NCBI GenBank assembly: GCA_022393335.1
Contig: JAJEKB010021219.1
Span: 101,800-165,799, forward strand
Length of the DNA stretch: 64,000 nt
Reading direction: 5' to 3'
Source: Macrotrachela quadricornifera
Taxonomy: Eukaryota > Rotifera > Eurotatoria > Philodinida > Philodinidae
Shown here: positions 12,046 to 23,070 of the stretch, piece by piece
Layout: every line of letters starts with the position of its first letter
How positions within the stretch are numbered: position 1 is the first letter of the stretch
The notes under the pieces: model-generated
The model's input: only the letters and a program-made list of their open reading frames with translations
Told to the model about the DNA's origin: nothing
Databases searched by the model: none
Made by a program: the position numbers and the translations under genes

Positions 12046-13765
12046 TTCAGTTCATATAAGTATTACATTTAGAATGAGTTGATGACCTATTTATTTGTTT
12101 ACTGATGACTACAGAAAGTGTAAAAAATAGTTTGTAGTGCATATTTTTTTGCTTATTCACGATATACATTATAATTTATTTTATGCCAAAGAACAAGACT
12201 ACCTTTTACGTTTAAAATAATTTACTTAATTTCCACCATATCAATGATTGATTTCGATCTACATCGTACTCAATATAAATAATAATTATATGTTTACATA
12301 AACATTCTTTTCTGCCAAAAAGGTCATTCTACATTCACCTAAAAACAATAAAATTTTTTATTTCTTCTTTCAAAATACAACAATGCCCTCTTATAACTAT
12401 GATTTATATAGTAAAAAGTTCAATAGAATTATGAAATATTATTAAGATTAATAGATGCTTATCAGTGTTAAAACTATTAAAATGAATAAATGAATATAAG
12501 TCAATGTTCTTTAAACAAACCTTTTATTTATCATAATATGTTTTAACAATCTTTAATTCTCCTGTATTAATTATTTGTACACACTATTTCTAAGTAATAT
12601 TATTGTATTCTTTCTTCGAAATTTTTGAGTCAATTAGTTTCAGTTAGTCTATAACTGATTTTATTAAAAACATTTTCTATCGATATGTTTATTTAAGTTT
12701 AATTATGCATAAATTTTTAAAATTGAATTTAGAATTTAGAAGTTTCTTTGTCTAATAGATACACTGATTATTTAATTGAAAAAGAATAAATATCGCTTAT
12801 ATTACTTCAAGATCGATTCAGATGTTGAAGAACAAATGAAAAACTGTCATCAGATAACATTTGTGACGCACTATAGAATTTTGCATACTAAAATTTGCTC
12901 AATGAAAAAGTAAAACTATTCGTCCGTTAAATTAATTTTCACCATACAATAAATTAAATACAGATTTTCTATCATTTTCTTACTTCACTATTATTCAATA
13001 CCTCATTCACATTGGATGAATGATATGGTTTAATAGGTATTTATTAATATATTACTCAGCTTGAACTTTAAATTTTCACTAGACAATTTTTTTTCTTAAA
13101 TTCATTAAAATATTTCATTGATTGAAACAATGGGCGATTAATATCTGAAAATAAGTCAACTTGATTGACAATACTGTTATAAGAAACACAGATTAACTTT
13201 TTGTATTTAGTTTTTTTATCTTTATTATAAAAAACAATAAGAATTTCAAATAAAATAAATAAAATTTTATGTTTAAATTCATACAATTGTTCTAATGTAA
13301 GATACTATTCAATCCAAATATTTAATTAAAAAATTAAGCTCATGAGATCTATCATTTAATTGATTTAGAAAAAGCTTTCAATGTATAACATTTACTTTAG
13401 TAGTACACTTATATGATTACGTTCATATAGAAGATAAAATATTTTTTCGTTTGTATGCATTTTAGAATAGTCGATCATATGATTATCAAAAGAATTATGA
13501 ATGAAATAATATTTCATCTTAAAAGATGGTTTTATTTTATTATAAATAGTTTCTCATGGCATTAAAAAGTAATTTTATATTTTATGCTTGCTTGTATAAT
13601 GAATAGAATACATTTAATTAGTTGTAAGCTAGATATTAACAAAATTCTCTTAGATAATAGATCAATAAATAAATAGAATGAGTCTGTTTACGAATATAAA
13701 AAAGTAGCATTCATGAATAGTTTTTTGGAATATAAAACTTTTTTTCATATATGCGAATTAATGTT
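12046..13765. repeat. Copy A of a diverged direct duplication
   Basis: Starting at CAGTTC-TATAAGT, this block aligns with 15702-17700 over its whole length. Near-identical stretches include the one containing GACCTATTTATTTGTTTA and the one with CATCGTACTCAATATAAATA; other parts are more diverged. On the minus strand around 13068-13290 there is a readable stretch LEQLYEFKHKILF...; copy B has the equivalent PDQLYEFKHK followed by stops. The segment may therefore carry a dead gene of unknown family on the minus strand. Confidence 0.8.
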
Positions 13766-14071
13766 AAGAATATAGTTGTTTCACAAACTGATGAAAAATG
13801 ATGGTAGAATGATAAGATGAAAAGGTCCATAGGTTATAAGAGAGAAATCAGACCTAGAAAACATGAGTCTATTTCAATCTGTGCTGTACCATTCCTTTTG
13901 AAAAAGTAACTCTGTTTGTTCTTTGTAACTTTTCATAAAGATACATTCATGTATTTTATTTTTTTCATATTTTATTATGGGCAAATAAATTATTGATGAA
14001 AGGAAATAAATAAGGGACCGATTTCGTATCGAGCTAATGAACAATGTTCATTGAACAAATTTTCACTGTTA

Positions 14072-14422
14072 TTAGTACCCGTAACCACCTGAAAATGCAC
14101 CATATCCACCATATCCACCATAGCCTCCGTATCCTCCGTATCCTCCGTAATATGTAGCAGGTGCACGACCAATCCACCCATTACCATTCCAATCTATACC
14201 AGTCATTCTTTCAAAAGTACCCCGGAGACCTACAACAAAACGACAATAACTAAAAGATACAAAATGTATTTTCAAGTTATACCTTGTCCACCAATTAAGC
14301 CGTCACCATTTAAATCTGCACCAATAAAACTTTCAACACGATTCGTGAAGAAATCTAATTAAAAAACAGAATCTAATATAAAAAGAATCAGGAGAGTTTA
14401 TAAATTGCTTACTTAGTGCCAT
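14072..14422 (-). CDS. Small EF-hand-like, Gly/Tyr-rich protein (79 aa, 3 exons)
   Basis: Exons on the minus strand: 14422-14413 (10 nt), 14354-14283 (72 nt) and 14229-14072 (158 nt). Both introns are short GT-AG (58 and 53 bp), and the total is 240 nt with stop. Residues 17-25 (DLNGDGLIG) and 40-48 (DWNGNGWIG) look like the Ca-binding half of EF-hand loops (D-x-N-x-D/N-G-x-I), but the usual loop position-12 Glu is missing in both. From residue 54 the protein is a YGG repeat ending GGYGY. There is no signal peptide. A TATA box lies upstream. It may be a small calcium-sensitive or structural protein; I do not recognise a named family. The exon structure and motif pair make it a likely real gene. 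Confidence 0.82.
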
Positions 14423-14500
14423 TGTTTATGTTTTCAGTAATAAAAATGTAGGAAATATAAATATCAGTTGAAGAATAAGTTTGTGCTAGAATGAGTGCAT

Positions 14501-14510
14501 CCTTATATAC
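14501..14510 (-). promoter_or_regulatory. TATA box of the EF-hand-like gene
   Basis: Read on the minus strand, TATATAAGG lies about 80 bp upstream of the ATG at 14422, leaving room for a transcription start about 30 bp downstream near 14475. In a region this AT-rich a chance match is possible, but the G/C-bordered context (GGAG-TATATAAGG) stands out. Confidence 0.5.
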
Positions 14511-15701
14511 TCCGTTTGTCGTCATGCCAAGATATTGTCCCTCGTTTTCGATACAATTTTGACACACTTCATTTAACGGAAAGTGACATATGAATTAGTT
14601 TTTGTGTTTTTGTCATGTTATTCGTCCAACAAATTGCGTTTTAACTGGTTCCTACGTTAAGAGAGCATAGGATGTGATTGTTTATTAATTGAAATAGGAA
14701 AAAATCTAGGTAGTTACTAGTCATTTTTTTGTTGTGTAGTTAATTAAAATTATGCACTGGATAGATTTTGCATATTCATTTATCATGTGGCGTAACAAAA
14801 TGAAAGAAAATGTGTGTCAGAATTTTCAACCCTTTGAATAATGCTCATCAATCACGGAAAGAAAAAGTAACTAGTGAGTGAAAGAATGGAATTATTCCCA
14901 ACTCAAACATCAATAGTTATGTGACTAACTTGTGAAAACAATTATTCGTTTGATGAGAAGTTATCCAATCCATCATAATATAAAATATAATGAATCAGTC
15001 ACTAGTATTTAACTGTTAATAGAAATTTAATTATTGATGATTATCATCAAAGTAAATGTGAAGAATTTAACTTATCTCTAACTGAATACTGTTAAAGACT
15101 GTTCGGAAACAATACATCTCTTCATTACTTGTCTATCATTATGAAAGTGATTGTAATATTCTTTGAATGATTCATTTAAATTTATAATCAAAACTGTTTA
15201 TTCAATATTTCTTTAATGTTATCAATATTCAAAACATCTAGTTTCATAAAGTACTTCAATTGGATCCACGATTATACGATGAATAATATTAGTGATAGCT
15301 CTTTCCAAAACAAAACATATTACAACATCTAAGAAATATGAATAATCACTTGTTTATTTGACATACTATAAGGAAAAATCATCAAAGAATGATGATTTTA
15401 ACACAGAAATCTCTTTCAAATTGATTCTTTCGAATCTTTTATTCATTTATAAATATCTTCATTATATAAAAATTTATTGCACAATATTAAAATCAAATTT
15501 TGTTTATTACAATCAATAGTATTATTACACTAGAGAACTAGAAGAATAAACATAAAATTTTCGATCTAGTCAAAATTTGTCATAGGCTTATATTAAATGA
15601 TGACTACGAATAGAATCAGGACTAGAAATAATAACACTATTATCAAACTGTAAAGTGAATATAAATGATTTCCTTTAATTCAAAATCTAAATTCACTACA
15701 A

Positions 15702-17700
15702 TTTCAGTTCGTATAAGTTTACATTTAGAATGAGTTAATGACCTATTTATTTGTTTATTAATGAATACAGAAAGTGTAAAAAATAGTTTGTAGTGCATAT
15801 TTTTTTGCTTATTCACGATATACATCATAACTTATTTTATACCAAAGAACAAGACTACCTTTTACGTTTAAAATAATTTACTTAATTTCCACCATATCAA
15901 TGATTGATTTCGATCTACATCGTACTCAATATAAATAATAATTATATGTTTACATAAACATTCTTCTCTTCCAAGAAGGTCTTTCTACATTCACCTAAAA
16001 AACAATACAATTTTTTTATTTCTTCTTTCAAAATACAACAATGCCCTCATATAACTATGATTTATATAGTAAAAAGTTCAATAGAATTATGAAATATTAC
16101 TAAGATTAATAGATGTTTAATAGTGTTAAAATTATTGAAATGAATAAATGAATATGATTCAATGTTCTCAAAAGAAACTTTTTAAAAAATTCAAGTTTTA
16201 AGAAAATAGTTTACTTATCACAATAGATTATAACAATCGGTAGTTTTCTTGAGTTTATCATCCATACACGCTATTTCAAAATAGAGTCAGTTGAGGTAAC
16301 TTCGTAATCGTATTGAAGCAAGTAGGGTAAATTCGTAATTTTGAATAGAGGTCTCAGAAAACTTGACGTAGGTACTTTCTGGTAATAGATATTGATAAAC
16401 TGATTTCATAGATCGATAGAGAAAAGATTTCTCTATCGATCTATGTAAAAAGCTATTTAAAATATTGAAAAATAAAAAAGTTATATTAGTTTTCATCAAC
16501 AAGATGGAATTTTATTACGAATTTACTTCAACTGACTCTAATACCTTCGTATTTTTTCTACGAACTGTCACACTAATTAGTTTCAATTATTTTATGATTA
16601 TTTTTACTAAATGTATCGTTGATAAATACGTTTATTTAAGTTTAATAATGCACACATTTTTAAAGTTGAATTTCAAATATAAAAACATCTTTGTCCAGTA
16701 TATACACTAATTATTCAGTTGAAAAAGAACGTAAATGACTTGTATTACTTTAAAATCAATTTGATCAGAAAGAATCGAAGAAAATAATGTAATTTAATAT
16801 ATTTTATGACACATTATAAGGTATTGTGTTTAAAAGAGAATTTGTCATATTAAAATTTAGAAAATTAAAAAAGAAACCTGTTTCCATTATATAATAAACT
16901 ATAGACACACATTTGTGATCATTTATTTACTTCACTACGATTCAATCATTCATTAATATTCGATAAACACTATCATTTGGCATGGATTTATTAATATAAA
17001 AGTCAACTTGAACATTTGATTTTCACGGTATAATTATTTTTTCTTTTTTATTAAATAAATTAAAATATTTCATTGATTGAAATAATGGATAATTAATATC
17101 TGAAACTAGTTAAATTTAATGTATAATATTGATATAAGAAATATAGATTATTTTATTTAAATAGTGTAAATTTTAGATTAAATAAATAAAGTTTTGTGTT
17201 TAAATTCATACAATTGGTCTGGTGTAAGATCTAATTTAACGAATATCTAATTAAATTAAAAATTGAACTCATGAGATTCATCATTTAATTGATTTGGAAA
17301 TAGTTTTCGATGTTTAATATCTATGTTAATAATACACTAATATCATTATATTAATATAGATGATAAAATACTATTTTGTTTGTATGCATTTTAGAGTAGT
17401 TGATCATACTATTATGAATAGAATTCTTAATGAAGTAAAATATCATCTGAGAAGGTGATATTTTGAGTATAAGTAGTTTCTCATGACATTGAAAAGAAAT
17501 TTTATATTTTAAGCTTACTTTTATAATGAATAAAATGCACTGAATTCATTCTAGTCTAGACATTTAATATATTGTTCAGTATAATGCATCAAGAAGTAAA
17601 TATAATGAGTCTACTACTGATTATTACCAAAAAAAGTAGTATTGATGAAACAAGATTTAGTATATAAAACTATTTATATATATATTTCGAAGTTTTTATG
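15702..17700. repeat. Copy B of a diverged direct duplication
   Basis: Direct-orientation paralogue of 12046-13765, about 280 bp longer. The excess is largely explained by a 255-bp MITE at 16284-16538. Similarity starts at CAGTTCGTATAAGT and continues to the AT-rich run near 17690. Minus-strand coding remnants (PDQLYEFKHK near 17205-17240) are broken by stops. Confidence 0.8.
16284..16538. mobile_element. 255-bp Tc1/mariner-type MITE with an empty site in the paralogous copy
   Basis: Terminal repeats start GAGTCAGTTGAGGTAACTTC on the left and, inverted, GAGTCAGTTGAAGTAAATTC on the right, and are bounded by TA dinucleotides (16282-16283, 16539-16540). A perfect 18-bp hairpin with a 3-nt loop lies inside (16407-16424 with 16428-16445, CATAGATCGATAG...). 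The paralogous position in copy A (about 12590-12605) reads straight through CTATTTC...AATAT without the element. TA duplication and length fit a Tc1/mariner MITE. Confidence 0.8.
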
Positions 17701-18372
17701 TTAACCTTTTCAAACTTTTTGAAGAAATTTGGAAAATATTTGTAAGAAGGTTAAATTGAGAAAATATATGATTGAATAACATTTCTTATTGAACCTAGCA
17801 CAATGAACTATCACATTTTATATTAAACTCAAAATTCATTTATTAATCAAACAAGAGTGAAAGTGTGCTGTTGATTCATTTGAGTGATCATTATAGTAGA
17901 ATTAGCAATAGGTTTCGTTAATGCTTTTAATTTAAATAATTTTTTAAAATTGAAAAAATATTGTTCATTAATATTAATTTTAAGGAAAAGAAAATAACCT
18001 TATTTTATCAATAAGTAAATATATATTCACTATATACTTAAAGTATTTTCATTAAAAATCTAGTCTCAATAATTTTTTATCTCATATATAATTATCAAAT
18101 TGAGATTTACGTAAGTATATAATTAAAATAAAATTACTTTCTATGATAATATCTTAAAAACGTGAGAATTATTCAGAGATAAAAAGGACTACATAGGAAA
18201 GTAGATTTTATATTTCAATATTATAAAGATTTATCTATTACGTTGAAGTAATACTTTCTTTTTAAGACAAGAAAAAAGATTTTAGATTATATTCTGAAAT
18301 GTATTTATTATATGAATATATACTGACGAACAAAATTTATCACAGAAAAGAAAAAAAAAACAAAACCAATGT
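17701..18372. other. Intergenic stretch downstream of the GPCR
   Basis: AT-rich, with no gene recognised. It would contain the 3' untranslated region of the GPCR gene, transcribed on the minus strand. Confidence 0.6.
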
Positions 18373-20274
18373 TTATAATAAGAAAAAATGTTTTGAAGTA
18401 TTTTTTTTTAAATTATTATTTTCATTATTTATTTGACTTTTTCGTGATTGTGGTATTGATTGTTTATGATTACGTTGACGTCTAAAATATATAAAAATCG
18501 ATTAAATTTTAAATAAAAAGAAAATATATATATATATATATATTACCGAAATAAAGTACTACTTAATGTAAGACATATAATTGGATTTGAACAACTATTT
18601 AAATTAAATAAAAGACTAAATATAGTCATAAGCCAATTCATTGTTTTTTGTGATAAGAATTTTCCATTTAATGCCATTATAATTGATCCTACATAAAATG
18701 GTGTTGAACAAAATATATAAGCCAAAACAACAATAAATGTTAATTTAATTGTTTTAAGACGTGCACGTGATAGAAAATGATTTGCACCGTAACGTTGTTT
18801 AAATTTTTGTCCATCTAAACTATTAGAATTTAAACGTGTTGCTGAATCATATGATGAACGTCTTAAACGAAATACAACTGGATACATAATTGATGGTGTT
18901 TTATTAAAAAATGTTACGGTTGTTATACTTGAACATTCAGCAGATGGATAATGTATATGTATATGATTACTAATAACTTTTTTTGTATTTCGATCAATTG
19001 TTGTTCCTGATATTGATAAATTACTTATATTTTTTTTAATACCAATTGATGGTAAATTAGCCATACTTGTTGTTTTTAAATTATCAGATAAACGATACAT
19101 TGAAAAATTTCGATTTACAATTAAATAAACTGAACCATAACAATATATTAATATACATATAGGTAAAAATGATTGAACAAGTATTGTCCATGATATATAA
19201 ATTAATTCCCATGTTCTATTCTGTCCAAAAAATTTTGCTAAACATATTTTTTTCTTATTTATTGGTTCATATTCCAAACGAAATATAAATAATTGTGGTA
19301 ATGCAAGAAGAATACTTAAACACCATACAGATATCATATAAAAAAGACCTGTTCGTGATGTCCATGTATATGTTGATAATGGATGAACAATTGCTTGATA
19401 ACGATCGATTGCCATTACAACAAGGCTTAAGTTTTAAAAAAAAATTTCTTTTTTTTATTATAGATTTATTTAGTGAATATGATATATGTTCGAGATAGTT
19501 TATTTTATATATATATATATATATATAATGATTGATCATATATAAAGTATATTTTTCTCTATTTATAATTCATTTTTGAACATATAAGAATAAATTGATC
19601 TTTAGTAGAAATATTCAATTTTGTTATCTGATAATAAAGTATCTTTATTACAACTATTTGACCTTTAGATTTTCCCATGTACTATTATTACAAATGCCTC
19701 GACTTATTAAAAAAGAAATATAAAAAACAATTGAATTATTTATTTGATTTATATAATATTCTCTTTAAAAAAAGAAAAAAGGAAAAACAAACAGTTTTTA
19801 AGATGTTTATATTATTTATTCACATATCGTGACCTTCTTCGCTTCAATTGAATTTAAAAAAAAAGTTTCTTATTTTTAATGAATAATTAACTTTGAATAA
19901 AGTGTAATTTAAAGTATAATAGAAAAATTTTCGACTTACGTATATACGGAAATGTATGTTGAAGTCAGCATTAGAAATGTAATAAGTCGACATACAAAAT
20001 CATTACCATAAAATGTCGATGTTGATTTCCAAATAAACATTGGTAAAACACTGAAAAAAGCAACTAATAAATCAGCTATTGTCAGATGAAGAATAAAAAA
20101 AGCCATTCGTGTTGTTCGTCGATGTCTTGTTGTTAACATAACGATTAATACTAATATATTACCAATTAATGCTGAGATAAAAATAGTTGCTAAAACAATT
20201 TGTTCAACTAATCGTAATTGTCGATCAAAAAGTTGTGGTATTATAGGTGTATTATTATTATTGGTTATATTCAT
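18373..20274 (-). CDS. Class A neuropeptide-type GPCR (vasopressin/AKH/CCAP-receptor-like), 440 aa
   Basis: Three exons on the minus strand: 20274-19940, 19425-18547 and 18481-18373. Splice phases agree and the total is 1323 nt. TM1 has GNILVLIVML, TM2 has LTIADLLVAFFSVLP, and TM3 ends in MAIDRYQAIVHP with the DRY motif at residues 119-121. TM4 has VWCLSILLALPQLFIF, TM6 has a CSTP variant of CWxP, and TM7 has NPIIC (392-396) in place of NPxxY. Cysteines in FVCRL and KKICLAKF would form the extracellular disulfide. The third intracellular loop is long and basic/Ser-rich, and the tail is short. The S-x-PQxxIF pattern in TM4 is typical of the vasopressin/oxytocin, GnRH/AKH and CCAP receptor group; which ligand cannot be told. 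The N-terminus has glycosylation-type NIT and NNT sites. Intron 1 is 514 bp, long for this window, with a TA microsatellite. Confidence 0.88.
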
Positions 20275-22639
20275 CGTAAAAATTTAGAAATAACAAATCA
20301 CACAACCAAAAGAGAATGTCAAAATTGTTGAATGCTAACGACTGATATATTATATTTATATATATATATCTAGAAAAAGAAACGTCCCGGTTTTTTTTTT
20401 CTTAAACAAAAAAAGAAGAAGAAAAAGAAATATAGAATATACAATTAAATGGATGATCAAACATTGATCAAAGAAAAACAGGCGACTTTTATACTTAAAA
20501 ACAAAAACCAACCCCTATTCTCATATGATCTGTTGTCTAGTCTTCAGTCATATAAGATTAATAATAATAAAGATAGTAGACAACCACATGATAAATAACC
20601 ACTTGTTAATAATATTAAATATAAACTAAATACATGTCTTTATATATCAATAGATTTTACCACCTACCTTTCGAGTATTTTAATTATATTTTTTCTACAT
20701 CTTCATTTGTCATTTTCTTTCATTCATTATACTTTATTTTTAATGATACTAGTTACCTTTCTAAGTATTACCTTATGCGGAAGTATGCTGTTTGTTATTC
20801 ACTCAACTTTTATCTATGCAACGATGAATAGAGACACATTGTCCCATGATAAAATAATCTTTCTTCTTATTCATATATATATATATTAATTAATCAATAA
20901 AAATAAAAAGAAATTGTCAAAATACCAATAATATTTCCTGCATTTAAACTATTATACATTTAATCTAATAACATTGATCTATATAAAGCAATGTTAATAG
21001 AATAATGACGTCTACTTCTAGAATAAAGTAATTGTACTAACATAGAAAATAAATCTAACATCATGCTATTTATTTTAATTGTATCATATTAAAGCTGTTT
21101 AACTGAAATAAGATATTATGTTATAAAGAAGATTCCTTTTTTTCACGGAAAAATAGGAAAAACAATAATAAATTTACGTGTTAAAGAGTAAATTATTATT
21201 ATTTTTTCTTGAATATATCAAACTTACACGTTATGGAAAAAACATCACTGGAAAATAAAATCTTTCGATTATATTTTTTCTAACAAATAAAAAAAAAAAC
21301 TTATTTTTATACTTCTTCTATTCAAATCAGTCAAGACAATATATTTATAGCCTTTTTTTTGATGAGATCATTCTTCTAGACATGATTTTAATCTATACTT
21401 AAACTTCTGCTTTTTATCGAAAAATGACTGAGCAATTAACTTACTTCTTCAAGAATCTCTAGCTGAATACTCTTTAAACTAGAGTACTTTTTAAATAATT
21501 GTAATAAAAAAAAAAAGAACATGTCTTGAGAACTTTCATCTTAAATTACAGTATTAATTAATATTAAGTAAAAAGTAATACTTATAAGAAATATGATGAT
21601 ATCATTCATTATGTCTATAAGTTATTTCGGAAGAAAAAAAAATAAAAACATTTTATTTTCTTAAAGAACTATAATACAGGTTATTATTATTTTTTTCTTA
21701 CAATAAATATTTTTTGTCATGAATATGAAAGAAAAAAAAAAGGTTAAAATATGACAAGTCAAAATATGTCAAATTGTTGGAAAATAATAACGGAAATGAA
21801 ATCATTAGAGATTATTCTTGTCTGTCATTAGCTTTTATATATATATCATGTTTCACAAACATTGAAGGGAAAAAAAAAAATTATTTTTATCACTTTTATT
21901 TTTACAATAATTATAATTAATGATTATAACATATATTTTGATCAATTTTACTCTTAAGTATAATTATTTATTTGAATATATACTACCTACGAACTATAAA
22001 CCTTGTTTATATTTATTGGTTTATATTTTTGTCAGAATAACCTAAAAAGAGGTTAATTATATATGATAAAGTTTTCAATATATTCTTTAATGATGAAACC
22101 CTTTTAAAGAAAAAATTATTATTTCTTTTGATTCATTTATGATTTATTCAAAATTTTTTTTATAATGATAATTATATAGATTAAAAAATGAATTTTGGAT
22201 CTTGAATTTCTTTGTAAACATAAATAAATAAATAAATAATTATGTTTGATTGTACTTAAAAGCAAAGTATACTTAAATATATCTTCGAATCAGAACTATT
22301 TTCACGAAAATTTGACTAAATTAAAGTGAAGTATACCTGTGTAAAAACTTTATAAATTAGTTCCAAAAGTTTTTTTTTTGGAAGAAAAGGAATAAAAACA
22401 ATTGAATCATACTGTATGTTTAAGGAAAGATGAATGAATCTATGTTATGAATAACTATATAAAAAACAAAATTTAGTTAAAAATTTAATACTTTTTCTTT
22501 ATAAGAATATTTTCAGAGAAATGATCTTATGAAGTTGTTGTAACTTAGACTGCATTTATATTCTTATTAAACAAAACTATTTTTTCTAAATAATTCATCA
22601 TTTTTTAATATTATACAGAATAAGCTTTTGTTTTTTTAT
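20275..22639. other. 2.4 kb without recognisable gene
   Basis: Holds the presumed upstream region of the GPCR (minus strand), with TA-rich runs at about 20350-20370 and 20874-20886. Otherwise it is AT-rich filler with poly-A/T tracts. Overlapping short frames at 20634-20889 show no motif. Confidence 0.55.
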
Positions 22640-23070
22640 AATTACTATTATTTATTGGTATGATTGATGAATTGTTATTTATTTTTATTCAAATAATATT
22701 TTTAATTGATTGTATTCATACAATAACCGAATATCAGTTAGAAAAGGCATTTAGTGGTTATAAACGATATAGAGGTAGTATGTATTAGAGTTTTATCAGA
22801 AAAAAAATATATATTGCATATTAGTATTGATTTCATCTGCTATGTTCTTTTATGGTTTAATTATTGATATTACTGATGTTTTGTTTATTGTTTATGCTCA
22901 TGCAATGCATTATCAAGATTATTAATCCTTTTAGTCTGATTATAGTCGAAGCAATGTGTGCCTAATCAAGTGCTTATTGTGCTTCATATTATGTTTTATT
23001 TTTTCTGTCATTATGGTTGCAGAAATTTCAAAAGTTCAAATATATAATTGGTATAACTATATTCTTCTTG
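22640..23070 (+). pseudogene. Relic resembling a serine incorporator (Serinc/TMS1) fragment
   Basis: Readable pieces in shifting frames: GMIDELLFIFIQIIFLIDCI (about 22657-22716), which resembles the Serinc motif of a membrane segment ending in Q-(L/I)-x-LLID; CILVLISSAMFFYGLIIDIT (about 22818-22880) followed by a hydrophobic stretch; and FSVIMVAEISKVQIYN (about 22995-23050), resembling the membrane end before KVQ. Stops and frame changes separate them. The match is from memory of the family and is moderate, so this could be another multi-pass protein. It is clearly not a working gene. Confidence 0.4.
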
